Shown here in pieces: positions 36,504-47,130 of a DNA stretch of 53,589 nt. Source of the stretch: an uncultured Synechococcaceae cyanobacterium (GTDB taxonomy: Bacteria; Cyanobacteriota; Cyanobacteriia; PCC-6307; Cyanobiaceae); NCBI GenBank assembly GCA_902578445.1, contig CACHDC010000005.1, positions 1-53,589 on the forward strand. The letters are read 5' to 3'. A program made the position numbers and the translations under genes. A model generated the notes under the pieces. The model was not told the origin of the DNA, did no database searches, and saw nothing but the letters and a program-made list of their open reading frames with translations. Positions within the stretch are counted from its first letter, which is position 1, and every line of letters begins with the position of its first letter.

Positions 36504-37045
36504 TGCCACTTTTAAATTCAGTTACTACACCATACGCAGAGGCATTACTTCAAGTTGTGAATGAAAATTCGCAAACTGAAGAGATGGTTTCTGAGGTTAA
36601 ACAGCTCTTGGAATTAATAAATGATTCCCCTGAATTGGAGAAGGCACTATCCTCTCCTATTTTAGAGACAGATGCTAAGAAGAAAATCATTATTGAAATT
36701 TTTTCAAATAAGGTAAATTCTTCTTTATTGAATTTCTTAAAATTATTGGCCGATAGGCAAAGAATTGAAATCCTTACTTCAATTCTTGATAGGTTTTTAG
36801 AGATTTACCGAGAAAATAGTAATATTGCATTAGCAACTGTTACTTCTGCAGTCGAGCTTACTGATGAACAGAAAGGTTTAATTACCAAAAAGATCATCAA
36901 TATTGCTGGAACAGAAAAATTAGAACTTGTAACTAAAATCGACCCATCACTTATTGGTGGTTTCGTCGCCAGTGTAGGATCAAAAGTAATTGATGCTTCT
37001 CTTGCCTCACAAATAAGAAAACTTGGCTTATCTCTTTCCAAGTAA
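36503..37045 (+). CDS. atpH: ATP synthase F1 subunit delta
   Basis: Stator subunit (OSCP homologue) that clamps the b/b' dimer to the top of F1. The 180-residue protein shows the N-terminal helical bundle (VTTPYAEALLQVVNENSQTEE; SPELEKALSSPILETDAKKKII) and the C-terminal motif TKIDPSLIGGFVASVGSKVIDASLASQIRKL (about 143-173), the best family signature. Spacing is zero with atpF and 30 bases to atpA. Confidence 0.96.
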   Translation: MPLLNSVTTPYAEALLQVVNENSQTEEMVSEVKQLLELINDSPELEKALSSPILETDAKKKIIIEIFSNKVNSSLLNFLKLLADRQRIEILTSILDRFLEIYRENSNIALATVTSAVELTDEQKGLITKKIINIAGTEKLELVTKIDPSLIGGFVASVGSKVIDASLASQIRKLGLSLSK

Positions 37046-37063
37046 CTTTTTAATCAACCTTAA

Positions 37064-38593
<1,530 letters not shown>

Positions 38594-38611
38594 ATTTATT
38601 AAGGAGATACC

Positions 38612-39562
38612 ATGGCAAATCTTAAAGAGATTAGAGATCGAATCGTTTCCGTTAAAAATACAAGAAAAATAACGGAGGCTATGAGACTTGTTGCAGCTGC
38701 AAAAGTTAGAAGAGCTCAAGATCAAGTTCTTAAAAGTAGACCTTTTGCAGATAAACTTGCACGGGTTTTAGAAAATATTCAATCTAGAGTACAATTTGAG
38801 GCTGTCGACTCTCCTCTTTTATCCAAGAGAGAAGTAAAGAGTATCACCTTGGTTTGTATAACTGCGGATAGAGGTTTGTGCGGTGGTTACAACACAAATA
38901 TTATAAAAAAGGTTGAAATAAGATACGCAGAATTAGTCAAACAAGGTTATCAGCCAAATTTAATTTTGGTAGGCAAGAAAGCTATTGGATATTTTCAAAA
39001 CAGAAAGGATAGATATGTAATTAAAAGTACTTTCAAAGAACTAGAACAGGTACCCACAGTCAAGGACTCAGAAGGAGTTACAAATGAGATTTTAGCTGAA
39101 TTTCTTTCAGAAAATTCTGATAGGGTGGAAATTATTTATACAAAATTCATAACTTTAGTTAGCTGCGCGCCTGTCGTTCAAACACTATTGCCACTTGACC
39201 CTCAAGGAATTGCTGAGGAAAATGATGAAATTTTTAGGTTGACTACAAAAGATAGTAAGCTACTTGTTGAAAAATCAAATATTGAAAAAAGTGATTCAGA
39301 GAAGTTGCCATCAGATATTGTTTTTGAACAAAGTCCTGATCAACTATTAGATTCGTTGTTACCATTATATTTACAGAATCAAGTCCTAAGAGCTCTTCAA
39401 GAGTCTGCAGCTTCAGAACTCGCTTGTAGGATGACTGCTATGAATAATGCTAGTGATAATGCTAAAGAGTTAGCAAGTACTTTGAATCTAACCTATAACA
39501 AAGCTAGACAAGCAGCTATTACTCAAGAAATATTAGAAGTTGTAGGAGGTTCATCAGTTTAG
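38612..39562 (+). CDS. atpG: ATP synthase F1 subunit gamma
   Basis: Central rotor shaft, 316 residues. The N-terminal helix (MANLKEIRDRIVSVKNTRKITEAMRLVAAAKVRRAQ) and C-terminal helix (SELACRMTAMNNASDNAKELASTLNLTYNKARQAAITQEILEVVGG) form the antiparallel coiled coil inside alpha3beta3. As in cyanobacteria generally, there is an insertion (about 197-235) relative to E. coli, but I see no regulatory Cys pair in it, so thiol control of the chloroplast kind is not expected. It has one of the clearest Shine-Dalgarno sites in the window, AAGGAG at 38601-38606, five bases from the ATG. Confidence 0.98.
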   Translation: MANLKEIRDRIVSVKNTRKITEAMRLVAAAKVRRAQDQVLKSRPFADKLARVLENIQSRVQFEAVDSPLLSKREVKSITLVCITADRGLCGGYNTNIIKKVEIRYAELVKQGYQPNLILVGKKAIGYFQNRKDRYVIKSTFKELEQVPTVKDSEGVTNEILAEFLSENSDRVEIIYTKFITLVSCAPVVQTLLPLDPQGIAEENDEIFRLTTKDSKLLVEKSNIEKSDSEKLPSDIVFEQSPDQLLDSLLPLYLQNQVLRALQESAASELACRMTAMNNASDNAKELASTLNLTYNKARQAAITQEILEVVGGSSV

Positions 39563-39578
39563 CAATAAGATTTAGGAT

Positions 39579-39905
39579 ATGCCTGAATACAATATCAAAG
39601 TTCAATTTGATCAAAAGACTGTAAGTTTTTTATGCTCGGAAGATCAAGATATTATTTCAGCGGCAAAAATGAATGGAATAGATTTACCGAATAGTTGTTG
39701 TTCAGGAGTTTGTACAGATTGTGCATCCATGATATTGGAGGGATCTGTAGATCAAGAAGATGCTATGGGGTTAAATGATGATTTGAGGGAAAAGGGCTTT
39801 GCACTTTTGTGTGTGGCATATCCCAAGTCAGATTTGAATATTGTCATTGGTAAAGAAGTCGAAGACGATTTATATAATGATCAATTTGGTAAATATCAAA
39901 AATGA
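39579..39905 (+). CDS. 2Fe-2S ferredoxin
   Basis: A plant-type 2Fe-2S ferredoxin-like protein of 108 residues. The cluster ligands are CCSGVCTDC (about 41-49: C-x4-C-x2-C) with a distant fourth Cys in ALLCVAYPKSDL (about 79). YNIKVQFDQKTVSFLCSEDQDIISAAKMNGIDLPNS is the typical beta-grasp opening. The C-terminal tail (EDDLYNDQFGKYQK) is longer than in photosynthetic PetF. It starts 17 bases after atpG and may be the tail of the atp transcript. It is not obviously the main photosystem I acceptor; its partner is unknown. Confidence 0.9.
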   Translation: MPEYNIKVQFDQKTVSFLCSEDQDIISAAKMNGIDLPNSCCSGVCTDCASMILEGSVDQEDAMGLNDDLREKGFALLCVAYPKSDLNIVIGKEVEDDLYNDQFGKYQK

Positions 39906-40093
39906 AATTAAGTTCAGTTGATTATTATTTAGATTGGCCAGTTTCAATAAAATTAAAAAATTTAAGGGGATTTATCATTGCAAATTTAGAAAAAAAAGGT
40001 GATTTAATTCGATGGTCAATTGTTGATATTCAAGATTCTATTGACTCTGTTGGAACAAAAAAACTTAAAATTAAAGCTGTCTTGGCTAATTAA
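39902..40093 (+). CDS. Small unknown protein following the ferredoxin (63 aa)
   Basis: A 63-residue basic, mostly beta-looking protein (MKLSSVDYYLDWPVSIKLKN; LRGFIIANLEKKGDLIRWSI; KKLKIKAVLAN). I do not recognise the family. Its ATG overlaps the ferredoxin stop by four bases (ATGA), a strong sign that the ORF is real and translated together with the ferredoxin. No membrane segment, signal or cysteine is present. It is followed 27 bases later by the DUF3326 gene. Small size and coupling suggest an accessory or partner of the ferredoxin or the DUF3326 protein. Confidence 0.75.
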   Translation: MKLSSVDYYLDWPVSIKLKNLRGFIIANLEKKGDLIRWSIVDIQDSIDSVGTKKLKIKAVLAN

Positions 40094-40120
40094 AAAATAT
40101 AAATTGAAATATTTTCAATA

Positions 40121-41179
40121 ATGGAAAATTCACCAACAATATTCATTGTTCCAACTGGTATTGGTTGTGAAGTAGGAGGTTTTGCTGGGGACGCACTTCC
40201 TGCGGCTAAATTATTGGCATCGGCAAGTGGATGTTTAATTACTCATCCAAATGTTATGAATGGCGGTAATCTTTCTGAAAAAGATAAAAATATTTTTTAT
40301 GTTGAGGGTTATAGTTTAGACCGACTTGCTAAAGGGGAAATTGCTTTAAAAAGGGTGAAGCAACAGAAAATTGGGATAATTTTTGATTTAGCCATTGAAA
40401 AAGAAATATTAGTAAGACATTTACAAGTTGCTGATGCATGTGTTTCTACTTTAGGGATTAATGTTCATTCTTATGTGATTACAAAAAAACCATTAAACAT
40501 ATTAATTGATTCTGATTATTCAAAAATCAGTGGTGGCGTAGTTGAAAATCCTGATACTCTAATTGATGCTGGAAAATGTTTAATTGAAAAAGGAGTTACG
40601 GCGATAGCGATTGTGGCAAAATTCCCAGATGATTCAGATTCTTTAGAAACAAATATCTATCGAGAGGGGAGAGGGATTGATCCTATTTCTGGAGTCGAAG
40701 CAGTTATAAGTCATTTAATAAGCAAATTTTTAAAAGTTCCCTGTGCTCACGCACCTGCTTTAAATTCAATTGAATTGAATGAAAATTTAGATCCTCGTGC
40801 AGCTGCAGAAGAAATAGGATACACCTTTTTACCATCAGTACTGATTGGGTTAAGCAATGCACCTGACATTGTAGAATTGCCCTCTAAACATGAATTAGTT
40901 TCACTACACCCTGATCAGATAGAATCTATCGTTGTTCCTAATGGGGCACTAGGTGGAGAAGCAGTACTGGCAGGTATTGAAAAAGGTTTAAATATTATCT
41001 CTGTAAAAAATCAAAATACATTAAAAGTAACAAATGAGTTTTTTGATTATCCCAATCTTTTTGAAGTGGATAATTATTTAGAAGCTGCAGGTATAATTCT
41101 TGCTATCAAAAAAGGTATCAACCTTGATTCAGTTAAACGGCCTTTAAAAAAAATCCAACAGTGTTCTTATAGTGATTAA
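40121..41179 (+). CDS. DUF3326 family protein
   Basis: A 352-residue soluble protein with the conserved opening IFIVPTGIGCEVGGFAGDALPAAKLLASASGCLITHPNVMNGGNL, which fits the DUF3326 family known from cyanobacteria and some plastid-bearing eukaryotes. Other striking stretches are REGRGIDPISGVEAVISHLISKFLKVPCAHAPAL (about 186-219) and SIVVPNGALGGEAVLAGIEKGL. These Gly-rich loops suggest a ligand-binding alpha/beta fold, but no function is established to my knowledge. Its stop overlaps that of convergent nadE (TTAA, 41176-41179). It may share the transcript with the preceding ferredoxin genes. Confidence 0.88.
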   Translation: MENSPTIFIVPTGIGCEVGGFAGDALPAAKLLASASGCLITHPNVMNGGNLSEKDKNIFYVEGYSLDRLAKGEIALKRVKQQKIGIIFDLAIEKEILVRHLQVADACVSTLGINVHSYVITKKPLNILIDSDYSKISGGVVENPDTLIDAGKCLIEKGVTAIAIVAKFPDDSDSLETNIYREGRGIDPISGVEAVISHLISKFLKVPCAHAPALNSIELNENLDPRAAAEEIGYTFLPSVLIGLSNAPDIVELPSKHELVSLHPDQIESIVVPNGALGGEAVLAGIEKGLNIISVKNQNTLKVTNEFFDYPNLFEVDNYLEAAGIILAIKKGINLDSVKRPLKKIQQCSYSD

Positions 41180-42873
41180 TAAGATATTGCAATGGGAACT
41201 CTCCAGTCACTTCCTAATGATTGACTGCTTAGTTTTAGGATTGGAGGAGCTTGCTTTCTTTTAAATTCTGCTTTTTTTATGAGTGAGATAATTTTTAAAA
41301 TTAAATCTTTTTTATAACCATCTTCTTCGAGTTGTTGTAAATCTTTTTTCTCTTCAATAATTCCTTTAAGAATATTATCTAAAATAGAATAAGGCGGGAG
41401 AGAATCAGTATCTAGTTGATCAGGACCTAATTCGGCACTTGGAGCTTTTGTACGTATATTTTCGCCAATTATATCTACATTAGTATCTAACATATATGAT
41501 TTTCTATGGCTAATTGAATCTTCACTATCAAGCCAATTGCATAATTTAAAAACATTAGTTTTATATAAATCCCCAATTACCGATAATCCCCCATTCATAT
41601 CACCATAAAGTGTGCAATAGCCTACAGCTAGCTCTGATTTATTTCCTGTTGAAAGTAATAAATGCTTTTCTTGATTTGCTAAAGCCATCAGAAGCGTTCC
41701 TCTGATTCTTGATTGAATATTTTGATTTGTTATTTCAGCCATCTTGAAAGATATGGAATTTATAAAAGATTCTTCAAAAGAGCTCATCAAATTTTCAATT
41801 GGAATGCTATTGAAATTTATTTTTAATCTTTTCCCTAAATTTTTCGCATCACTCTTTGAATGAGAGGAGCTCCACTTAGAAGGCATCGAGACGCAATAAA
41901 TATTATTACTGCCAAGAGCAGCTGTCGCAATTGCTGAAACTAGTGCTGAATCAATGCCACCACTTAGTCCAATTAAAGCTGTTCTAAAACCGCATTTTTG
42001 AGCATAATCTTTAACACCAAGGACTAATGCATCAAAAATTGATGACATCTCAGATTGTTCAAATTTATTTTTCTCAGGTTTTGTTTGCTCAATGTCCCAA
42101 ATGGAGAGGTCTTCAGAAAAAGATTTTAATTGCTTAATTTTAGATCCATTTTTATCAAGAATAAAACTATTTCCATCAAAAATTAAATTATCATTTGCTC
42201 CAATCTGGTTTACATATATCAGAGGTACTTGAAGATATTGAGCAGCAAAACTGGAAACTTTGGATCTTAGCTCTAACTTTTTGAATGTATATGGGGAGGC
42301 CGATAAGTTCACTAAGATATCAACTTTTTTTTTCTTTAAATCAAAAATAGGATTTTTTTTATGGATTCCTCTACCTTCTATATTTTTGTTGACCCATAAA
42401 TCCTCACATATAGTAAAGCCAATTCGCCAAGTTTTATTCTTAATTTTTTTTGTTAATACGGAAACTTTTTCTTCTGATCTAAAGTATCTTTTCTCATCAA
42501 ATACTTCATAGGTGGGAAGAATAATTTTACGAGCAATTATTTGCCACTCACCTCGCTCAAGCAATGCAATAGAATTATAAAGATTTGGGAAAAAAGAATC
42601 ATTTATGATCTCAGCTATCCCTACTGTGATACTCAAGTTTCCATATCTTTTACTAATATCTAAGGCTAATTGGTCAAGAATTTGATATTGATTTTTGATT
42701 AAATTATTTTTTAGAAGTAGGTCGTTTGCTGGATATCCCCATAGTGATAATTCTGGAGTAAGAACTAAATCTGCAGAAAATGAGCTGGCTTTCGAAGCAG
42801 TACAAAGTATTTTTTTTGCGTTGCCCTCTAAATCACCAACAACTGGATTAATTTGAGCAAGTAAAAACTTCAT
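41176..42873 (-). CDS. nadE: Glutamine-dependent NAD+ synthetase
   Basis: Makes NAD+ from nicotinate adenine dinucleotide, with ammonia from glutamine channelled between two domains. The 565-residue protein has an N-terminal nitrilase-like amidase (LVLTPELSLWGYPANDLLL with the Glu, RKIILPTYEVFDEKRYF with the Lys, GFTICEDLWVN with the nucleophilic Cys) and a C-terminal synthetase with the PP-loop LIGLSGGIDSALVSAIA (about 302-318), LLLSTGNKSELAVGYCTLYGDMNGGL and KAPSAELGPDQLD. Start overlaps the nadD stop by four bases, so the last two steps of NAD synthesis are coupled. Confidence 0.97.
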   Translation of the reverse strand: MKFLLAQINPVVGDLEGNAKKILCTASKASSFSADLVLTPELSLWGYPANDLLLKNNLIKNQYQILDQLALDISKRYGNLSITVGIAEIINDSFFPNLYNSIALLERGEWQIIARKIILPTYEVFDEKRYFRSEEKVSVLTKKIKNKTWRIGFTICEDLWVNKNIEGRGIHKKNPIFDLKKKKVDILVNLSASPYTFKKLELRSKVSSFAAQYLQVPLIYVNQIGANDNLIFDGNSFILDKNGSKIKQLKSFSEDLSIWDIEQTKPEKNKFEQSEMSSIFDALVLGVKDYAQKCGFRTALIGLSGGIDSALVSAIATAALGSNNIYCVSMPSKWSSSHSKSDAKNLGKRLKINFNSIPIENLMSSFEESFINSISFKMAEITNQNIQSRIRGTLLMALANQEKHLLLSTGNKSELAVGYCTLYGDMNGGLSVIGDLYKTNVFKLCNWLDSEDSISHRKSYMLDTNVDIIGENIRTKAPSAELGPDQLDTDSLPPYSILDNILKGIIEEKKDLQQLEEDGYKKDLILKIISLIKKAEFKRKQAPPILKLSSQSLGSDWRVPIAISY

Positions 42874-43448
42874 TCAACTAATTTAGTGGATTTATATAAA
42901 TTATTCCTTTTAACAATTTCTATTAATGAAGTTGGTAAATAAGAATAATTAAAATTAGACCTGAGCTTAGAACTTGAAATATTTGGGATTTTTATGGTTG
43001 AAATCTTGAATTTCACTTTATAATTTTCTAACATCTTAAGAGTATTTGATTTAACAGGATATCCCTCTCTTAATATTATAAAAAAACTTACTTCATTAAT
43101 AATTTTATCAAAATTTTTCCAGCAAAAAATATCTTGTATTAAATCACTCCCAATAACAAAATCTAAATTATCAAATTCATAAATTTTTTTACATTTTTTA
43201 ATCGACTCTACTGCCCATTTGCTAGTAACATTTTGATTAAATAAAATTTTAGGATTATCTAAATCTTTAATAAGAGTTTTTAATAATTGGCTACGGATTG
43301 TGATATCCTCTTTGTGCTTTTTTTTGGGGTTGTTGCTTACATAACAAATGGTAAAAGCATAAATTTTGGATAATTCTTCTAGTATTTTCTCATGACCAGT
43401 TGTAGGTGGATCTGCACTAGTCCCAAATAATGCAAAGCTTGTTCTCAT
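42870..43448 (-). CDS. nadD: Nicotinate-nucleotide adenylyltransferase
   Basis: Transfers AMP from ATP to nicotinate mononucleotide, giving deamido-NAD for nadE. The 192-residue protein has the nucleotidyltransferase motif FGTSADPPTTGHEKILEEL (about 8-26; GxxxPxxxGH type), LDFVIGSDLIQDIFCWKNFDKII (about 95-117) and ISSSKLRSNF (about 157-166; the ISSTxIR equivalent). It is somewhat divergent, but context immediately upstream of nadE with a four-base overlap supports it. It lies eight bases after the GTPase gene in the same operon. Confidence 0.9.
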   Translation of the reverse strand: MRTSFALFGTSADPPTTGHEKILEELSKIYAFTICYVSNNPKKKHKEDITIRSQLLKTLIKDLDNPKILFNQNVTSKWAVESIKKCKKIYEFDNLDFVIGSDLIQDIFCWKNFDKIINEVSFFIILREGYPVKSNTLKMLENYKVKFKISTIKIPNISSSKLRSNFNYSYLPTSLIEIVKRNNLYKSTKLVE

Positions 43449-43456
43449 TTTGAGTT

Positions 43457-44698
43457 TTAAGGCAGAAAACTTACAAAATTATTATTTAGATTTCTATTTG
43501 ATAAATAAAAATTAATGTGGTTAAAAGCTTCTGGTTCATTTAAAGTTAAATTTTGAATCATTATGGAAGGTTCTATTAACGAAACTTTGCTTCTTATAAA
43601 TATCTCTTTTGCTGCTAATTTCCCAAGGATTTTTGTAGAATACACGGCAATTGCCGCTTGAATAATTGCTATAGGCCCATAGGGTAATAATGTAAGACCG
43701 TTAGTAAAAGGTGCCGTTAATAAAATTACTTTCCTAATAAGGTTTAAAGATGTATTTACGCCGACTTGAGTTACTCCTAAATATAAATTATTAATGGATA
43801 TTTTTTTAAATATTTTTCTAGTAGATTCACCTTTTAACTTTAAGCCGTAAATCTTACTTAATTCGCTAATTAATGCAGTATCTATTGCGAAACTACCAGC
43901 AACATCAAATAAAATAAATGGATTAAGAGCTACTGCAGATGCCTTTATAGTCGAAAATTTACCAATAGTTGATTGAGCTAATTTCTGTCTTCTTTGCAAT
44001 CTTTGCTCTTTTATTCGCAGAAACAATTTGTCAGCTAATTGAATAGAATTTAGTGTTAATAGTATCTCGCCATATTGATTTATTAATTTTGTTATGTAAT
44101 TTTTAAGATTGTTTTCATTATTAATAATTATCGGAATATTTAAATCTTTTGGAAGCTTAAAATTTATATTTTCAAGTATTGCTTTTAATTCGTTTTTATT
44201 ATACTGATCGATTTTGTTTAAAATTACAATAATTTTTTTTCCATCTTTTATAAAAGAGTTGATTTCGCTTAACTCATTTCTATTTAAATCTCCCGAAACT
44301 ATAAATAAAATAAGGTCCGAATGTTTTATACAAGAGTAAACTTTATCTGGAAATTTAATATTGCAGAAATCAAACCCTGGAGAATCTAGCAGCTCTAAAC
44401 TATTGAGTGTTTGATCTTTAAGAGTCCAAGTTTCCGATTGTATTTCTTTTGTGGTCCCATTAATAATATCTGTTTTGAATATGTCTTTTTTTAATAAAGA
44501 ATTTAAAACAGAAGATTTTCCTACACCTGATTTGCCATATGCGCCAATTCTTATTTTTTTTTCTTTGAGTCTTAAAAGTTGTTGATTAAAAGATATTATT
44601 TCTCTATTAAGAAAACTTTTTTCATAATTCGTAAGATCAATAGTCTCCCACCATTTTTTTAAAAGTAAATAATTTTCTTTAATTTTAAATTGTTTCAT
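43457..44698 (-). CDS. Membrane-associated GTPase with DUF697-like C-terminus
   Basis: A 413-residue protein with an Era/TrmE-like G domain: RIGAYGKSGVGKSSVLNSLL (P-loop GKSGVGKS, about 55-62), DIINGTTKEIQ (switch I Thr), LELLDSPGFDF (G3, DSPG for DxPG), and VILNKIDQY (G4 NKxD). The C-terminal half is hydrophobic helices (ALNPFILFDVAGSFAIDTALI; LLTAPFTNGLTLLPYGPIAIIQAAIAVYSTKILG), in the manner of DUF697 proteins that associate with membranes. Homologues in plastids and cyanobacteria are poorly characterised. It overlaps the CNNM gene by four bases upstream and precedes nadD. The biological role is unknown. Confidence 0.85.
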   Translation of the reverse strand: MKQFKIKENYLLLKKWWETIDLTNYEKSFLNREIISFNQQLLRLKEKKIRIGAYGKSGVGKSSVLNSLLKKDIFKTDIINGTTKEIQSETWTLKDQTLNSLELLDSPGFDFCNIKFPDKVYSCIKHSDLILFIVSGDLNRNELSEINSFIKDGKKIIVILNKIDQYNKNELKAILENINFKLPKDLNIPIIINNENNLKNYITKLINQYGEILLTLNSIQLADKLFLRIKEQRLQRRQKLAQSTIGKFSTIKASAVALNPFILFDVAGSFAIDTALISELSKIYGLKLKGESTRKIFKKISINNLYLGVTQVGVNTSLNLIRKVILLTAPFTNGLTLLPYGPIAIIQAAIAVYSTKILGKLAAKEIFIRSKVSLIEPSIMIQNLTLNEPEAFNHINFYLSNRNLNNNFVSFLP

Positions 44699-45678
44699 GA
44701 TTTATTTTTCCACCAACCGGCTAATACAGACAACACAGCTTCTGCACCAATAATTCCCACGAATCCCCCGAATTCATCTACTACTACTTTCACTCCTTTA
44801 TGATTCTTGTCAAATTTAGTTAATAATTGATCCGCTTTAATCATTTCGGGAATGTAGTCCACAGGTTCGCAAATTTCTGATAATAATTTTTTATTTTCCC
44901 CCTTAATTAATTTTGCCAACATTTTTTCACGTTTTATTACCCCTTGTATTTTGTCAACTTTATCTCCCAAAATAACCCACCATGGAGAGCTGTCAGACAT
45001 TATAGTTTTTGAAATTTCATGAAGATTTGAAGACCCATCAAGACAAGGCGCCGATACCCTAGGGGTCATTAAGTCTTTAGCTTTTAAATCATTTAATTGA
45101 AAAACCTTAAATATCATTGCTGCCTCATCAGCTTCTATAAACCCTTTCTGACTTCCAATTTTTGCCATTTGTCTAATTTCTTCTTCATCAGTTGAAATTT
45201 CGTTTTCTGCTGTAATAACCGGAAAAATCTGTTCAATTAATATTAAGAATGGCCTCATTAAAGTATTTAATATTCTCAAGATAGGGACCGATAACAATGC
45301 TATTTGAACTGAAAATCTTGTGCCAAGAGCTTTGGGTAGTACTTCTCCTACTAAAACAACTAGTATGTAAAACGCTATTGAAAAAAGGGTTAAACCAAAA
45401 CTACTATTAATTATCAATGCTCCGTATACTCCTAAAATAAGACTGCCAATTATATTAAATCCATTATTAGTAATAGTAATTACAGTTAATGTCCGTCCAA
45501 GATGTTTTCTAAGTTTTAGAAGTTGATTTGCAGAACTTTTTGGCTTTTGTCTAGAGGCAATTTCTAAAATTCTAATTGAATTTACAGCTAAAAAAGCTGC
45601 TTCTACTCCCGAACAACATGCTGATCCAATTAAAATAACAACTATAAGTAAAATTAAACCGTAAACACTTGGTTCCAT
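44695..45678 (-). CDS. CNNM/CorC-type transport protein (DUF21 plus CBS domains)
   Basis: A 327-residue membrane protein of the HlyC/CorC/CNNM family, candidates for magnesium or other divalent-cation efflux. The DUF21 part has about four helices (YGLILLIVVILIGSACCSGVEAAFLAVNSIR; FGLTLFSIAFYILVVLVGEVLPKALG with the typical GEVLPK). A CBS pair follows (DLMTPRVSAPCLDGSSNLHEI; VDEFGGFVGIIGAEAVLSVLAGWW). The frame extends 50 codons further upstream to 45828, but that would overlap the divergent pepP; MEPSVYG at 45678 begins just before the first helix and is preferred. It heads the CNNM-GTPase-nadD-nadE operon. Confidence 0.88.
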   Translation of the reverse strand: MEPSVYGLILLIVVILIGSACCSGVEAAFLAVNSIRILEIASRQKPKSSANQLLKLRKHLGRTLTVITITNNGFNIIGSLILGVYGALIINSSFGLTLFSIAFYILVVLVGEVLPKALGTRFSVQIALLSVPILRILNTLMRPFLILIEQIFPVITAENEISTDEEEIRQMAKIGSQKGFIEADEAAMIFKVFQLNDLKAKDLMTPRVSAPCLDGSSNLHEISKTIMSDSSPWWVILGDKVDKIQGVIKREKMLAKLIKGENKKLLSEICEPVDYIPEMIKADQLLTKFDKNHKGVKVVVDEFGGFVGIIGAEAVLSVLAGWWKNKS

Positions 45679-45751
45679 TAAAGTAGATTGGATACTAAAT
45701 CTGTTTAATTCATTCTTCCATTTTTTTTTTAAATACGCCAATACACAATTT

Positions 45752-47077
45752 ATGTTTGAACCTGACCATAAAGTTTTTGAAGAAAGAAGAGAAGTTTTCC
45801 TAAATAAATTAGATGGAAAAGCTGCCATTATCCCAGGAGCTAACCTTGTAAAGCATCATGCCGATTGTGAATACCCTTTTAGACAAGATAGTAATTTTTG
45901 GTATTTAACTGGTTTCGATGAGCCGGATGCAATTGCTCTTTTCTTATCGCATAAGCCAAAGGGAGAGAGATTTATTATGTTTGTTGCTCCTAAAGATGTT
46001 ATAAGTGAAGTCTGGCATGGCTTTAGATGGGGTTTAGAAGGCGCAGAAAAAACGTTTAAGGCTGATAAGGCACATGCAATAACCGAACTAAGAGATTTAC
46101 TGCCAAGTTATATAGATGGGTCTGATGAAATTGTTTTTTCAATAGGTAAGTATCCATTAATTGAGAAAATAGTACTCGAGATATTTTCTCAACAACTTGA
46201 AAACCGATCGAGATTAGGGATTGGTGCAAATTCTATAAAATCTCCAGAAATTTATTTAAATGAGATGAGATTAATTAAAAGTGAGTTTGAAATTAAAAGA
46301 ATGAGAGAGGCTATACAAATTTCAGCAGAAGCTCATGAACTAGTAAGAGAATCTATCTCATCAAAGAAAAATGAAAGGCAAATTCAAGGTCTTCTAGAGG
46401 GATTTTTTTTGGAAAAAGGGGCTAGAGGACCTGCATACAATTCTATTGTCGCTTCAGGAGATAATGCCTGTATTTTGCATTACACTTCAAATAACTCACC
46501 ATTGAGGAAAGAAGATTTATTGTTGGTAGATGCTGGTTGCTCATTAACTGATTATTACAACGGAGACATAACAAGAACAATCCCAATAGGTGGAAAATTT
46601 TCTAGTGAGCAAAGAGTTATTTACGAAATTGTATTAAGTGCCCAGAAAAATGCAATTAAAAGTGCCGTAACTGGATCAGATTCTAGTACTGTTCATGATG
46701 TCGCTTTAACAATTCTGATAGAAGGATTAAAGGAAATTGGTTTATTATCGGGCAGTACTGAGGAGATAATAGAGAATCAATCATATAAACATCTATACTT
46801 GCATAGAACTGGACATTGGCTAGGCTTAGATGTTCATGATGTTGGAGCATATAGAATGGGAGAATATGAAGTGCCATTACAGAATGGAATGATTCTTACG
46901 GTAGAACCTGGGATCTACATAAGTGACAGGATCCCGGTACCTGAGGGACAACCTAAGATTGATGATAAATGGAAAGGCATTGGGATAAGAATAGAAGATG
47001 ATGTTCTGGTCAAAGACGCAAACCCAGAAGTTTTAAGTATTGCTGCACTCAAAGAAATTTCTGATTTAGAATTTTAA
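45752..47077 (+). CDS. pepP: Xaa-Pro aminopeptidase
   Basis: A two-metal M24B peptidase that releases an N-terminal residue before proline. The 441-residue protein has the N-terminal creatinase-like domain (FWYLTGFDEPDAIALFLSHKP) and a C-terminal pita-bread catalytic domain. Metal ligands are visible: LLVDAGCSLTDYYNGDITRTIP (two Asp, about 252-273), HRTGHWLGLDVHDVG (His, about 352-366), LTVEPGIYI (Glu, about 383) and GIGIRIEDDVLV (Glu, about 413-424). ATG 45752 (MFEPDHKVFEERREVFLNKL) starts close to the divergent CNNM gene, leaving a 73-base shared promoter region. Confidence 0.95.
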   Translation: MFEPDHKVFEERREVFLNKLDGKAAIIPGANLVKHHADCEYPFRQDSNFWYLTGFDEPDAIALFLSHKPKGERFIMFVAPKDVISEVWHGFRWGLEGAEKTFKADKAHAITELRDLLPSYIDGSDEIVFSIGKYPLIEKIVLEIFSQQLENRSRLGIGANSIKSPEIYLNEMRLIKSEFEIKRMREAIQISAEAHELVRESISSKKNERQIQGLLEGFFLEKGARGPAYNSIVASGDNACILHYTSNNSPLRKEDLLLVDAGCSLTDYYNGDITRTIPIGGKFSSEQRVIYEIVLSAQKNAIKSAVTGSDSSTVHDVALTILIEGLKEIGLLSGSTEEIIENQSYKHLYLHRTGHWLGLDVHDVGAYRMGEYEVPLQNGMILTVEPGIYISDRIPVPEGQPKIDDKWKGIGIRIEDDVLVKDANPEVLSIAALKEISDLEF

Positions 47078-47130
47078 AATTTGACTAATCTAATTAATAG
47101 ATTTATTTTTATAAAGTTTAAAGTTCAAAA

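Noticed and set aside
45679-45828. Upstream extension of the CNNM frame to 45828
   Set aside because: It would overlap the start of divergent pepP, and the extra 50 residues are not family-like; MEPSVYG at 45678 precedes the first membrane helix.
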